Shown here one piece after another: positions 32,224-40,677 of a stretch of DNA of 64,000 nt. The position numbers and the translations under genes were made by a program. The stretch covers positions 109,519 to 173,518 of the forward strand of contig NZ_BMUF01000017.1 in NCBI RefSeq assembly GCF_014650055.1, in the 5' to 3' direction. The notes beneath the pieces are model-generated. The model searched no databases and was not told the origin of the DNA. It saw only the letters and a program-made list of their open reading frames with translations. This DNA is from Streptomyces malachitofuscus (GTDB lineage: Bacteria; Actinomycetota; Actinomycetes; Streptomycetales; Streptomycetaceae). Positions within the stretch are counted from its first letter, which is position 1; the number at the start of each line of letters is the position of its first letter.

Positions 32224-32386
32224 TGTGATCCGGTGGTTGCAGCCGCGGTTCCTGTGGTCAGGGGCCGCGGCTGTGGCGTGCCGGGGGCGGGCCGCGTGGC
32301 CGGGCGCGTGCGGAGTGCCTCGCCCACCGCCCGTATCGTTGGAAGCGTTCGTCATTCCCTGTGGTCCCAGAAAGGCCGTCGTCCCC

Positions 32387-33223
32387 ATGGTGCAGATCAA
32401 GAGCCCTGAGCAGATCGCCAAGATGCGTGAGGCGGGGCTGGTCGTCGCCGCCATCCACGCGGCCACGCGTGAGGCCGCCGTGCCCGGGGCCACGACGAAG
32501 GATCTGGACCAGGTCGCCCGCAAGGTGCTCGCCGAGCACAACGCCAAGCCGAACTTCCTCGGCTACGGCGGTTTCCCGGCGACGATCTGCACCTCGGTGA
32601 ACGAGGTCGTGGTCCACGGCATCCCCTCCGACGACGTCGTCCTCAAGGACGGTGACGTCATCTCCATCGACTGCGGCGCGATCATCGACGGCTGGCACGG
32701 TGACGCCGCCTACACGGCGTTCGTCGGGTCCGGCCACTCCCCGGAGCTGATCGAGCTGTCCCGGGTGACCGAGGAGTCGATGTGGGCCGGCATCGCGGCC
32801 ATGAAGCAGGGCAACCGGCTCGTCGACGTCTCCCGGGCGATCGAGACGTACATCCGCCGCCAGCCGAAGCCGGGCGGCGGCAAGTACGGGATCATCGAGG
32901 ACTACGGCGGCCACGGCATCGGCACCGAGATGCACATGGACCCGCATCTGCTGAACTACGTCGAGCGCAAGCGGGGCAAGGGCCCCCGGCTGGTCCCCGG
33001 CTTCTGCCTCGCCATCGAGCCGATGGTCTCCCTGGGCACCCCGAAGACGGAGGTCCTCTCCGACGACTGGACCGTGATCACCACGGACGGCACCTGGTCC
33101 TCGCACTGGGAGCACTCCGTCGCCCTCACCGAGCAGGGACCGCTGGTCCTGACGGCTCCCGACGGCGGCAAGGCCAAGCTGGCGGAGATGGGGATCACGG
33201 CGGCGCCGGACCCGCTGGGCTGA
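32387..33223 (+). CDS. map: Type I methionine aminopeptidase
   Basis: A 278-residue type I enzyme that removes the initiator Met from nascent proteins. Metal ligands are in place: two Asp in ISIDCGAIIDGWHGDAAYT, His in GGHGIGTEMHMDP, Glu in CLAIEPM and Glu in ALTEQGPLVL. The ATG at 32387, preceded by AGAAAGG, gives the usual MVQIKSPEQIAKMREAG start. It is 163 bp downstream of adk. The last 20 codons are copied imperfectly at 33326-33385. Confidence 0.96.
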   Translation: MVQIKSPEQIAKMREAGLVVAAIHAATREAAVPGATTKDLDQVARKVLAEHNAKPNFLGYGGFPATICTSVNEVVVHGIPSDDVVLKDGDVISIDCGAIIDGWHGDAAYTAFVGSGHSPELIELSRVTEESMWAGIAAMKQGNRLVDVSRAIETYIRRQPKPGGGKYGIIEDYGGHGIGTEMHMDPHLLNYVERKRGKGPRLVPGFCLAIEPMVSLGTPKTEVLSDDWTVITTDGTWSSHWEHSVALTEQGPLVLTAPDGGKAKLAEMGITAAPDPLG

Positions 33224-33325
33224 GGTCGGTCCCGGGCGGCCCGCCGGTCGGAGGCCGGCGCAGCCGCTCGAAGCCTGTGAGGCGCCCCGGCGCCGAACCC
33301 GCGAGAGCGGCGTCAAGGGTCGGTC

Positions 33326-33385
33326 GGCGGCAAGGCCAAGCCGGCGGAGATGGGGATCACGGCCGCCCCGGATCCGCTCGGTTAA
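33326..33385 (+). repeat. Degenerate copy of the map 3' end
   Basis: It matches 33164-33223 with a constant offset of 162 bp and encodes GGKAKPAEMGITAAPDPLG followed by TAA, versus the map end GGKAKLAEMGITAAPDPLG-TGA. Differences are mainly at third positions plus one Leu to Pro change. It has no start and is a remnant of a short tandem duplication. Confidence 0.88.
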
Positions 33386-33415
33386 GGATCAGCTCAGTGG
33401 GGCAGACTTTCCCGA

Positions 33416-33445
33416 TTCGTGTTTCCGGGTGCGCTGACGTAGACT
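33416..33445 (+). promoter_or_regulatory. Probable infA promoter
   Basis: TTCGTG (33416-33421), an 18-base spacer and TAGACT (33440-33445), the -10 form seen in strong Streptomyces housekeeping promoters. It lies about 90 bp before the infA GTG in a 313-bp intergenic region, suggesting infA-rpmJ-rpsM begin a new transcript here. Confidence 0.55.
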
Positions 33446-33536
33446 GACTCGTCGGCTCTTGTGCACCCGCATGTCTGCATGTGCTCACACGGTGCACGCC
33501 GGAGTCGATCAAGGTAGTCGATTCGAAGGGCGAAGC

Positions 33537-33758
33537 GTGGCCAAGAAGCAAGGTGCCATCGAGATCGAGGGCACTGTCGTCGAGTCTCTTCCGAACGCCA
33601 TGTTCAAGGTCGAGCTCCAGAACGGCCACCAGGTCCTGGCACACATCAGCGGCAAGATGCGTATGCACTACATCCGCATCCTCCCTGACGACCGGGTCGT
33701 GGTGGAGCTGTCTCCGTACGACCTGACGCGTGGCCGGATCGTCTACCGGTACAAGTAG
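33537..33758 (+). CDS. infA: Translation initiation factor IF-1
   Basis: A 73-residue S1-like OB-fold protein that occupies the 30S A site during initiation. Nearly the whole sequence is family-typical: AKKQGAIEIEGTVVESLPN, MFKVELQNGHQVLAHISGKM, RVVVELSPYDLTRGRIVYRY. The GTG start at 33537 follows GAAGGGCGAAGC. The upstream in-frame extension is not conserved. Confidence 0.97.
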   Translation: MAKKQGAIEIEGTVVESLPNAMFKVELQNGHQVLAHISGKMRMHYIRILPDDRVVVELSPYDLTRGRIVYRYK

Positions 33759-33818
33759 ATCTTGCCCGCGCCCCGGTCCGCCGGGGTGATGGCACTGACC
33801 CGGAGAACCTCACATCCC

Positions 33819-33932
33819 ATGAAGGTCAAGCCGAGCGTCAAGAAGATCTGCGACAAGTGCAGGGTGATCCGCCGTCACGGCCGGGTCATGGTCATCTGCG
33901 ACAACCCGCGCCACAAGCAGCGCCAGGGCTGA
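33819..33932 (+). CDS. rpmJ: 50S ribosomal protein L36 (zinc-binding form)
   Basis: A 37-residue L36: MKVKPSVKKICDKCRVIRRH then GRVMVICDNPRHKQRQG. Three Cys and one His form the zinc site, so this is the zinc-containing form. ATG at 33819. It sits 60 bp after infA in the standard infA-rpmJ-rpsM order. Confidence 0.96.
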   Translation: MKVKPSVKKICDKCRVIRRHGRVMVICDNPRHKQRQG

Positions 33933-34127
33933 CCGCAGCACTGATCCACCCCTCTGCGCCTTCCGCAGAACTTCGCGCGACGCGAGCAACACACGTTCAT
34001 ACGCAGGTCCCGAGCCGTGTACGGCTCGACACCCCCGGCTCGGAGGCCGGGGACCCAGTTCGTACCTGGTACGGCGGCTGGGATCCGGCCCTGTGGAAGA
34101 CCTCCGACAATCAACTGGAGCCATTGA

Positions 34128-34508
34128 ATGGCACGCGTTTCCGGTGTTGACATCCCGCGCGAAAAGCGCGTGGAGATCGCCCTCACCTACGTGTTCGGCA
34201 TCGGCCGGACCCTTTCGCAGCAGACGCTGGCCGCCACCGGCGTCGACCCGAACACCCGCGTTCGCGACCTCTCCGAGGAGCAGCTCGTCGCGATCCGCGA
34301 GTACGTCGACAACAACATCAAGACCGAGGGTGACCTCCGTCGCGAGATCCAGGCCGACATCCGCCGCAAGGTCGAGATCGGCACCTACCAGGGTCTGCGT
34401 CACCGTCGCGGTCTGCCCGTCCGCGGTCAGCGCACCAGCACCAACGCGCGTACCCGCAAGGGCCCGCGTCGCGCCATCGCCGGCAAGAAGAAGCCGGGCA
34501 AGAAGTAG
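34128..34508 (+). CDS. rpsM: 30S ribosomal protein S13
   Basis: A 126-residue S13 in the 30S head that bridges to the 50S subunit. Signatures are ARVSGVDIPREKRVEIALTY, FGIGRTLSQQTLAATGVDPN and GLRHRRGLPVRGQRTSTNAR. A Lys-rich end (GKKKPGKK) is normal. A 195-bp gap precedes it. Confidence 0.98.
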   Translation: MARVSGVDIPREKRVEIALTYVFGIGRTLSQQTLAATGVDPNTRVRDLSEEQLVAIREYVDNNIKTEGDLRREIQADIRRKVEIGTYQGLRHRRGLPVRGQRTSTNARTRKGPRRAIAGKKKPGKK

Positions 34509-34573
34509 TCCGCAGCGGACGCCTGTCCACGGTCTTCGCTGTAGGACCGACCACCTCCCGTAGGAGTTAAGAG

Positions 34574-34978
34574 ATGCCCCCCAAGGGACGTCAGGGCGCT
34601 GCCAAGAAGGTGCGCCGCAAGGAAAAGAAGAACGTCGCTCACGGCCACGCGCACATCAAGAGCACGTTCAACAACACGATCGTCTCGATCACGGACCCGT
34701 CCGGCAACGTGATCTCCTGGGCCTCCGCCGGCCACGTCGGCTTCAAGGGTTCCCGGAAGTCCACGCCGTTCGCCGCGCAGATGGCCGCCGAGTCGGCTGC
34801 CCGCCGCGCCCAGGAGCACGGCATGCGCAAGGTCGACGTGTTCGTCAAGGGCCCGGGCTCCGGTCGTGAGACCGCGATCCGTTCCCTGCAGGCCACGGGC
34901 CTCGAGGTCGGCTCCATCCAGGACGTCACCCCGACCCCCCACAACGGCTGCCGTCCGCCCAAGCGCCGTCGCGTCTGA
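34574..34978 (+). CDS. rpsK: 30S ribosomal protein S11
   Basis: A 134-residue S11 on the 30S platform. Motifs are HGHAHIKSTFNNTIVSITD, SWASAGHVGFKGSRKSTPFA, VFVKGPGSGRETAIRSLQA and DVTPTPHNGCRPPKRRRV. The C-terminal NGCRPPKRRRV is diagnostic. It lies 65 bp after rpsM. Confidence 0.98.
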   Translation: MPPKGRQGAAKKVRRKEKKNVAHGHAHIKSTFNNTIVSITDPSGNVISWASAGHVGFKGSRKSTPFAAQMAAESAARRAQEHGMRKVDVFVKGPGSGRETAIRSLQATGLEVGSIQDVTPTPHNGCRPPKRRRV

Positions 34979-35000
34979 GGCACCGGCTTCCTGTGGTTCC

Positions 35001-35032
35001 GGGCGGTACGGCTCCCAAGGGCCGTATCGCCC
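35001..35032 (+). terminator. Hairpin between rpsK and rpoA
   Basis: GGGCGGTACGGC (35001-35012) pairs with GCCGTATCGCCC (35021-35032) through 12 base pairs including one G-U, with an 8-base loop. It is 22 bases after the rpsK stop and may attenuate read-through into rpoA. Confidence 0.6.
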
Positions 35033-35123
35033 GTACCCTTGCAGTACCCGCACTTTTCACCGGGTGCGGTTTCCGTCGGGCGTCAAATAGCGGGCGTCCA
35101 CGAAAGAAGGATCTGATCCACAC

Positions 35124-36146
35124 ATGCTGATCGCTCAGCGTCCCTCGTTGACCGAAGAGGTCGTCGACGAATTCCGCTCCCGGTTCGTGATCGAGCCGCT
35201 GGAGCCGGGCTTCGGCTACACCCTCGGCAACTCCCTCCGCCGCACCCTCCTGTCGTCGATCCCCGGCGCTGCTGTCACCAGCATCCGCATCGACGGCGTC
35301 CTGCACGAGTTCACCACCGTGCCGGGCGTCAAGGAGGACGTCACCGACCTGATCCTCAACATCAAGCAGCTGGTCGTCTCCTCGGAGCACGACGAGCCGG
35401 TCGTGATGTACCTGCGCAAGCAGGGCCCGGGTCTGGTCACCGCCGCCGACATCGCGCCCCCGGCCGGTGTCGAGGTGCACAACCCCGACCTCGTCCTCGC
35501 CACGCTCAACGGCAAGGGCAAGCTGGAGATGGAGCTGACGGTCGAGCGTGGCCGCGGTTACGTTTCGGCTGTTCAGAACAAGCAGGTCGGCCAGGAGATC
35601 GGTCGCATTCCGGTCGACTCGATCTACTCGCCGGTCCTCAAGGTCACCTACAAGGTCGAGGCGACCCGTGTCGAGCAGCGCACCGACTTCGACAAGCTGA
35701 TCGTCGACGTCGAGACCAAGCAGGCCATGCGTCCGCGTGACGCCATGGCGTCGGCCGGAAAGACCCTGGTCGAGCTGTTCGGCCTGGCGCGTGAGCTCAA
35801 CATCGACGCCGAGGGCATCGACATGGGTCCGTCCCCGACGGACGCCGCCCTCGCCGCCGATCTGGCGCTGCCGATCGAGGAGCTGGAGCTCACCGTCCGG
35901 TCGTACAACTGCCTCAAGCGTGAGGGCATCCACTCCGTGGGTGAGCTCGTCGCGCGCAGCGAGGCGGACCTGCTGGACATCCGCAACTTCGGTGCGAAGT
36001 CCATCGACGAGGTCAAGGCGAAGCTGGCCGGCATGGGCCTGGCGCTCAAGGACTCGCCTCCCGGGTTCGACCCGACCGCCGCGGCGGACGCGTTCGGCGC
36101 GGACGACGACGCGGACGCGGGTTTCGTGGAGACCGAGCAGTACTGA
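35124..36146 (+). CDS. rpoA: RNA polymerase alpha subunit
   Basis: A 340-residue alpha subunit. The N-terminal assembly domain (FVIEPLEPGFGYTLGNSLRR, TLLSSIPGAAVTSIRIDGVL) and the C-terminal promoter- and activator-contact domain (LNCLKRE-type segment SYNCLKREGIHSVGELVARS, LLDIRNFGAKSIDEVKAKL) are intact. The acidic tail (AADAFGADDDADAGFVETE) is typical of Streptomyces. GAAAGAAGGA lies upstream of the ATG. The 145-bp gap before it contains a stable hairpin. Confidence 0.98.
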   Translation: MLIAQRPSLTEEVVDEFRSRFVIEPLEPGFGYTLGNSLRRTLLSSIPGAAVTSIRIDGVLHEFTTVPGVKEDVTDLILNIKQLVVSSEHDEPVVMYLRKQGPGLVTAADIAPPAGVEVHNPDLVLATLNGKGKLEMELTVERGRGYVSAVQNKQVGQEIGRIPVDSIYSPVLKVTYKVEATRVEQRTDFDKLIVDVETKQAMRPRDAMASAGKTLVELFGLARELNIDAEGIDMGPSPTDAALAADLALPIEELELTVRSYNCLKREGIHSVGELVARSEADLLDIRNFGAKSIDEVKAKLAGMGLALKDSPPGFDPTAAADAFGADDDADAGFVETEQY

Positions 36147-36207
36147 GCGCTCCGCGAGGAGGCCGGTTCTGCGGCTGCGGGCCGGTTGCGGCTGGTCGCG
36201 CAGTTCC

Positions 36208-36260
36208 CCGCGCCCCCACGGGGCGCGGACCTTCCGGGGCGCTTGACAAGGCGCCCCGGA
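36208..36260 (+). terminator. Two hairpins between rpoA and rplQ
   Basis: CCGCGCCCC (36208-36216) pairs with GGGGCGCGG (36220-36228). TCCGGGGCGC (36233-36242) pairs with GCGCCCCGGA (36251-36260). The first includes the phrase GCGCAGTTCCCCGCGCCCC, which recurs very widely in Streptomyces intergenic DNA. They may partly terminate rpoA transcripts. Confidence 0.6.
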
Positions 36261-36338
36261 TCTCCGACAGGCGACCGCCTGCTCGGATACTGACCCCGGT
36301 ACCTGATACGGCCGGGGCAGACACACAGGAGATTCATC

Positions 36339-36830
36339 ATGCCGAGGCCCACCAAGGGTGCCCGTCTGGGCGGCAGCGCCGCGCACGAGAAGCTGATGCT
36401 CGCGAACCTCGCGAAGGCGCTTTTCGAGCACGGCCGCATCACCACCACCGAGGCGAAGGCGCGCAAGCTGCGTCCGTACGCCGAGCGTCTGGTCACCAAG
36501 GCGAAGAAGGGCGACCTTCACAACCGCCGTCAGGTGCTCCAGGTCATCACGGACAAGAGCATCGTCCACACGCTCTTCACCGAGATCGGCCCGCGGTACG
36601 AGAACCGTCCCGGTGGCTACACCCGCATCACCAAGATCGGTAACCGCCGTGGCGACAACGCGCCCATGGCCGTCATCGAGCTGGTCGAGGCGCTGACCGT
36701 TCAGCAGTCGGCGGTCGGCGAGGCCGAGGCCGCGACGAAGCGCGCGGTCAAGGAAGACGCCCTCAAGAAGGACGAGGCCGTCGAGGCCCCGGCCGAGGAG
36801 ACCAAGGACGACGAGTCCAAGGACGCCTGA
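36339..36830 (+). CDS. rplQ: 50S ribosomal protein L17 with acidic C-terminal tail
   Basis: A 163-residue L17 at the tunnel exit. The core (PRPTKGARLGGSAAHEKLML, EHGRITTTEAKARKLRPYAE, GGYTRITKIGNRRGDNAPMA) ends near residue 118. An Ala/Glu/Lys tail of about 45 residues follows (EAPAEETKDDESKDA), as in other Streptomyces. It closes the alpha operon and is followed by a strong UUCG-loop terminator. Confidence 0.98.
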   Translation: MPRPTKGARLGGSAAHEKLMLANLAKALFEHGRITTTEAKARKLRPYAERLVTKAKKGDLHNRRQVLQVITDKSIVHTLFTEIGPRYENRPGGYTRITKIGNRRGDNAPMAVIELVEALTVQQSAVGEAEAATKRAVKEDALKKDEAVEAPAEETKDDESKDA

Positions 36831-36841
36831 GGCTCTGCCTG

Positions 36842-36875
36842 AGCGGGCCCGTCCCTTTCGAGGGGCGGGCCCGCT
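36842..36875 (+). terminator. rplQ terminator with UUCG tetraloop
   Basis: AGCGGGCCCGTCCCT (36842-36856) pairs with AGGGGCGGGCCCGCT (36861-36875), 15 bp with one G-U, closed by a TTCG loop and followed by TTCG. It starts 11 bases after the rplQ stop. Confidence 0.9.
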
Positions 36876-36908
36876 TTCGTGTGTCCGTGCGGGTGAGAGG
36901 ATCTCTGT

Positions 36909-37766
36909 GTGAGTGACGAAGTGCAGCCAGGGTTCGTACGGGTGCGTCTGGACCTGTCCTACGACGGGACCGAGTTCTCCGGCTGGGCCAAGCAGGCCGG
37001 CGGCCGGCGGACCGTGCAGGGGGAGATCGAGGACGCGCTGCGGACCGTGACGCGGTCCGGCGGGACGGTGTACGAGCTGACCGTGGCGGGGCGGACCGAC
37101 GCCGGTGTCCACGCCCGGGGGCAGGTCGCGCACGTCGATCTGCCGCGGGAGGTGTGGGCCGAGCACCACACGAAGCTGCTGAAGCGGCTCGCCGGACGGC
37201 TGCCCAGGGACGTGCGGGTGTGGGCGCTCAGAGAGGCGCCCGCCGGGTTCAACGCGCGGTTCTCCGCGATCTGGCGGCGCTACGCCTACCGGGTCACCGA
37301 CAACCCCGGGGGAGTGGATCCGCTGCTGCGCGGCCATGTGCTGTGGCACGACTGGCCGCTCGACGTCGACGCCATGAACGAGGCCGCGCGCGGGCTGCTG
37401 GGGGAGCACGACTTCGCCGCGTACTGCAAGCGGCGCGAGGGCGCGACGACCATCCGCACGCTCCAGGAGCTGCGTCTGGAGCGTGGCGACGACGGGATCG
37501 TCACGGCGACCGTCCGCGCGGACGCCTTCTGCCACAACATGGTGCGCTCGCTGATCGGCGCGCTGCTGTTCGTCGGCGACGGCCACCGTCCGCCGGACTG
37601 GCCCGGGAAGGTCCTCGCGGCGGGCGTACGGGACTCCGCCGTCCATGTCGTACGCCCGCACGGTCTGACCCTGGAGGAGGTCGGCTACCCGGCCGACGAG
37701 CTGCTGGCCGCCCGCAGCAGGGAGGCCCGCAACAAGCGGTCTCTGCCGGCGGCCGGCTGCTGCTGA
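36909..37766 (+). CDS. truA: tRNA pseudouridine synthase A
   Basis: A 285-residue enzyme that isomerises U38-U40 in tRNA anticodon stems. Motifs are VRLDLSYDGTEFSGWAKQ, the catalytic Asp in VAGRTDAGVHARGQVAH, FNARFSAIWRRYAYRV, EHDFAAYCKRREGATTIRTL and AFCHNMVRSLIGALLFVGDG. The GTG at 36909 has no Shine-Dalgarno; a -10-like GAGGAT lies 6 bases before it, so the mRNA may be leaderless. It is convergent with the next gene. Confidence 0.96.
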   Translation: MSDEVQPGFVRVRLDLSYDGTEFSGWAKQAGGRRTVQGEIEDALRTVTRSGGTVYELTVAGRTDAGVHARGQVAHVDLPREVWAEHHTKLLKRLAGRLPRDVRVWALREAPAGFNARFSAIWRRYAYRVTDNPGGVDPLLRGHVLWHDWPLDVDAMNEAARGLLGEHDFAAYCKRREGATTIRTLQELRLERGDDGIVTATVRADAFCHNMVRSLIGALLFVGDGHRPPDWPGKVLAAGVRDSAVHVVRPHGLTLEEVGYPADELLAARSREARNKRSLPAAGCC

Positions 37767-37785
37767 CCCCGTCCCGGCGGCGGTG

Positions 37786-38667
37786 CTACTCGTTCGCCGC
37801 CGCCGACGCCTGGGCCTCGCCCCTGCGGCGGATCTGACGGAACGTGAACTCCTGGAGGTCGTCGCCGGTGGAGAAGACGGCCTTGTCCTTGGTCGTCACG
37901 TCCTTGCCGTCCGTGAATCCGGCGAGGGTGAAGTAGGCGTAGCGGCCATAGGAGTTGGTCGTCGAGCGGCAGACCGCGCCGACGCAGAAGTCCTTGACGC
38001 CGCCGCCCGACAGCGACTTGATGATGCTCTTCTTGTCGGCCTGCTGCTTGGCCTTGGTCGCCTGGGCCTCGGTGTCGAAGACGGCCACGCCGACCGTCAC
38101 CGCCACCTTGTCCTTGGTGTAGGTGACCCGGATGAGGCGGGTGCAGTCGTTGGCGGTGAGGACCTTGGGGAGCGTGGCCTTCGCCGCCGTGCCGCAGTTC
38201 TTGGTGTCGGCCGTCGGGCCCTTCTTGTACACCGTCTCGCCCATGGTCAGCTGTGTGCCCGGGAAGAGGATGTCGGGGCTCAGCGGGGCCTTGTCCTTCT
38301 TCGCGCTGGCGATGAAGTCCTTCGGGTCCAGCGGCGGCGGGGCGCTCGTCGGGGCGAACGACGGAACCGTGCCCGTGGGGCTCGGTATGTCGGAGGCCCC
38401 GGGAAGCTGCGAGGAGGTGCCCGGGGAGGCCTGGGTGCTGCCGTTGGCCGAGACGACGGCGACCGCCACCGCCGTGCCTATCGCGACGGTGGCGAGTGCG
38501 CCGCCGCCTATGAAGAGCAGCCGGCGCCGCTTGGCGCGGGCCTCCGACGCGTCGGCGAGCGCCGCCCAGTCGGGTGACTGGCCGGCACCGCCGCCGCTCC
38601 ACGGCTGCTGGGAATTCGGTTTCCAGGGATCCCACTGCTGTGGAGGTCCCCCCTGCCCAAAGCTCAT
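37786..38667 (-). CDS. Membrane-anchored hypothetical protein with extracytoplasmic domain
   Basis: A 293-residue protein. A Pro/Gln/Trp-rich cytoplasmic head (MSFGQGGPPQQWDPW) is followed by one membrane helix at about residues 48-72 (LLFIGGGALATVAIGTAVAV), then a Ser/Pro/Thr-rich linker and a globular domain with two Cys (NDCTRLIRVTYT, FCVGAVCRST). This is a common actinobacterial layout with no assigned function. ATG at 38667 has no ribosome site, but TAAGAT on the coding strand ends 7 bases before it, suggesting a leaderless transcript. It is divergent from the glycosyltransferase gene with only 74 bp between. Confidence 0.8.
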   Translation of the reverse strand: MSFGQGGPPQQWDPWKPNSQQPWSGGGAGQSPDWAALADASEARAKRRRLLFIGGGALATVAIGTAVAVAVVSANGSTQASPGTSSQLPGASDIPSPTGTVPSFAPTSAPPPLDPKDFIASAKKDKAPLSPDILFPGTQLTMGETVYKKGPTADTKNCGTAAKATLPKVLTANDCTRLIRVTYTKDKVAVTVGVAVFDTEAQATKAKQQADKKSIIKSLSGGGVKDFCVGAVCRSTTNSYGRYAYFTLAGFTDGKDVTTKDKAVFSTGDDLQEFTFRQIRRRGEAQASAAANE

Positions 38668-38741
38668 GGGGCGCATCTTAGACGGGGCAAGGGGTGTGCT
38701 GGTCCGCCTCAACCGGCCCGGGAGGCCCTAGCGTTGCGCGC

Positions 38742-39959
38742 ATGGTGACGGGCAAAAGCGACATCTCCGGGTGGTTGGTGCGACCTGCGGGCGGCTCCGT
38801 GTGGGCCGGACTCGTGGCCGTGCTGGGGGCGCTGACGGTTCATACGGTGCTGGTGACCTCGGACGGAGGCATGGACAACGGGATCGTCGTGGACGCCGCG
38901 CGGACCTGGATGGACGGAGGATCGCCGTACGACGATCGGCACTTCCTCTATTTTCCCAGCGCCGTCATGGCCGCCGTCCCGCAGGCACTGCTGCCGCGGT
39001 CCGTGCTCGACGTGCTGGTGCCGGTGGCGGTGACCGTCGCCCTCGCCCTGGGCTGGGCCTGTGCGCTGCTGCTGCACCGTGTGCCGCTGCGCAGCAGGCT
39101 CGCCGCCCTCGGGCTGCTGGCCCTCGCGGCGGGCTTCGCGCCGTTCGGGCAGCTGGTGCGGCTCGGGAACTGGACGGTGACGGCGGTGTTGGCGCTGCCG
39201 CTGTGCCTGCTGCTGGCGAGCCGGGGCCGGTGGGTCGCGGCGGGCGCGGTCATCGGGGTGGCGGTGGCGCTGAAGCCGCTGCTCGTGCCGATGGCGCTGC
39301 TGTTCCTCTTCGCGCGGCGGTGGGCGGCGCTGGCCCTGGTGGTCCTGGTGCCGGTGGTCACCTCGGTGGTCGCCGCGCTGTTCCTGCCCGACCCAACGGG
39401 CTTCCTCACCCGCACCCTGCCCTTCCTGTTCACCGGGGACGACGCGTTCCTGCGGCTCTACGAGGCCTCGCCGGCGGCCGTGCTGCCCCGGCTCGGGGTG
39501 CCCCAGGGCCCGGCCACGGCGCTCGCCCTGGCGGCGGGCGCGGCGGGCGTGGTGTGCGCGTACCGGCGCTGGCGGGGGCCGGGGCCGGTGGCGCTGCGGC
39601 TCGCGGAGACGTCGGCGGGGCTGATGCTGTCGGCGTTCCTCGTCTCGCGGCCCTCCTACAACCACTACCTCCTGGTCGTCCTGCCGCTGCTGCTCGCCGG
39701 CCTGCCGTACGCCGGTGCGGTGGCCCGGCGGCCCTGGTTCTGGCTGGCCCTGGTGCCGCAGCTGCCGGGGATCACCTGGCCGTGGCTGGAGTCGGGGAAG
39801 CGGCGGGCGTTCCGGGACGCCCTCACATTGAGTGTGCTGGCGGTGACGGTCGCGTACCACTGTGTCCGCGCGGCGGACGGGGCACGAGGGGCGGGCGGGG
39901 CTGCGGAGGCGCCCCCGGAGGAGCCGAGGGGGCGGCGTTCGGCCGTAAGGTCGGTGTAG
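38742..39959 (+). CDS. GT87-type (DUF2029) integral membrane mannosyltransferase-like protein
   Basis: A 405-residue polytopic membrane protein. The GT-C signature Asp lies in an early periplasmic loop (GIVVDAARTWMDGGSPYDDR). About nine to ten hydrophobic helices follow, and the family phrases GVAVALKPLLVPMALLF and SRPSYNHYLLVVLPLLLAG are present. Relatives in actinobacteria use polyprenyl-phosphate-mannose to build wall glycolipids. The acceptor here is unknown. ATG at 38742 lacks a ribosome site; TAGCGT ends 7 bases upstream. Confidence 0.85.
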   Translation: MVTGKSDISGWLVRPAGGSVWAGLVAVLGALTVHTVLVTSDGGMDNGIVVDAARTWMDGGSPYDDRHFLYFPSAVMAAVPQALLPRSVLDVLVPVAVTVALALGWACALLLHRVPLRSRLAALGLLALAAGFAPFGQLVRLGNWTVTAVLALPLCLLLASRGRWVAAGAVIGVAVALKPLLVPMALLFLFARRWAALALVVLVPVVTSVVAALFLPDPTGFLTRTLPFLFTGDDAFLRLYEASPAAVLPRLGVPQGPATALALAAGAAGVVCAYRRWRGPGPVALRLAETSAGLMLSAFLVSRPSYNHYLLVVLPLLLAGLPYAGAVARRPWFWLALVPQLPGITWPWLESGKRRAFRDALTLSVLAVTVAYHCVRAADGARGAGGAAEAPPEEPRGRRSAVRSV

Positions 39960-39981
39960 GCCCATGAGGGCGGGGCTCGTT

Positions 39982-40011
39982 TTGACCCGTCCGGTCGAGC
40001 ATGGGTATTCT
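39982..40011 (+). promoter_or_regulatory. Probable rplM-rpsI promoter
   Basis: TTGACC (39982-39987), an 18-base spacer and TATTCT (40006-40011), about 180 bp before rplM. It is one of the better vegetative promoter matches in the window and leaves a long leader that could hold a ribosomal-protein binding site. Confidence 0.65.
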
Positions 40012-40192
40012 GCATGTTCGTTGTGTGTAGTGGCTTGCTCATTCTCACGTGAGGGGCCCTTACACCGGTCCACCGGACCGATGACCAGCGACCAGCACGC
40101 GGTTTGCGTCACCGTGGTGCGGTCAAGGCTGTCGTGATCGTCTTCGGTGACCTTGTCAGGACCATTCACTGAAGAAGCGAAGGCTACGAACC

Positions 40193-40636
40193 GTGCGTAC
40201 GTACAGCCCCAAGCCCGGCGATGTGACGCGCCAGTGGCACGTCATCGACGCTCAGGACGTCGTCCTGGGTCGTCTGGCCTCCACTGCGGCCTCCATCCTG
40301 CGCGGCAAGCACAAGCCGATCTACGCGCCCCACGTCGACACCGGTGACTTCGTCATCATCATCAACGCCGACAAGGTGCACCTCTCCGGCAACAAGCGGA
40401 CCCAGAAGATGGCGTACCGCCACTCGGGTTACCCGGGCGGTCTGCGCTCCGTCCGTTACGACGAGCTGCTCGAGAAGAACCCCGAGAAGGCCATCGAGAA
40501 GGCCGTCAAGGGCATGCTCCCCAAGAACACCCTGGGCCGTCAGATGCTCTCGAAGCTGAAGGTCTACTCGGGCGACCAGCACCCGCACGCTGCCCAGCAG
40601 CCGGTGCCGTTCGAGATCACCCAGGTCGCGCAGTAA
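40193..40636 (+). CDS. rplM: 50S ribosomal protein L13
   Basis: A 147-residue L13, an early 23S rRNA-binding protein. Signatures are RTYSPKPGDVTRQWHVIDA, VLGRLASTAASILRGKHKP, KVHLSGNKRTQKMAYRHSG and MLPKNTLGRQMLSKLKVY. The GTG start at 40193 is supported by GAAGCGAAGG upstream. It forms the usual two-gene operon with rpsI, 41 bp downstream. Confidence 0.98.
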   Translation: MRTYSPKPGDVTRQWHVIDAQDVVLGRLASTAASILRGKHKPIYAPHVDTGDFVIIINADKVHLSGNKRTQKMAYRHSGYPGGLRSVRYDELLEKNPEKAIEKAVKGMLPKNTLGRQMLSKLKVYSGDQHPHAAQQPVPFEITQVAQ

Positions 40637-40677
40637 GTCCGGCCACCCCTAAGACTGAAGAGAATCTGAGGAGAATC

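Noticed and set aside
36243..36248. TTGACA as a rplQ promoter -35
   Set aside because: It lies in the loop of a perfect 10-bp hairpin, and no TANNNT follows at 16-19 bases.
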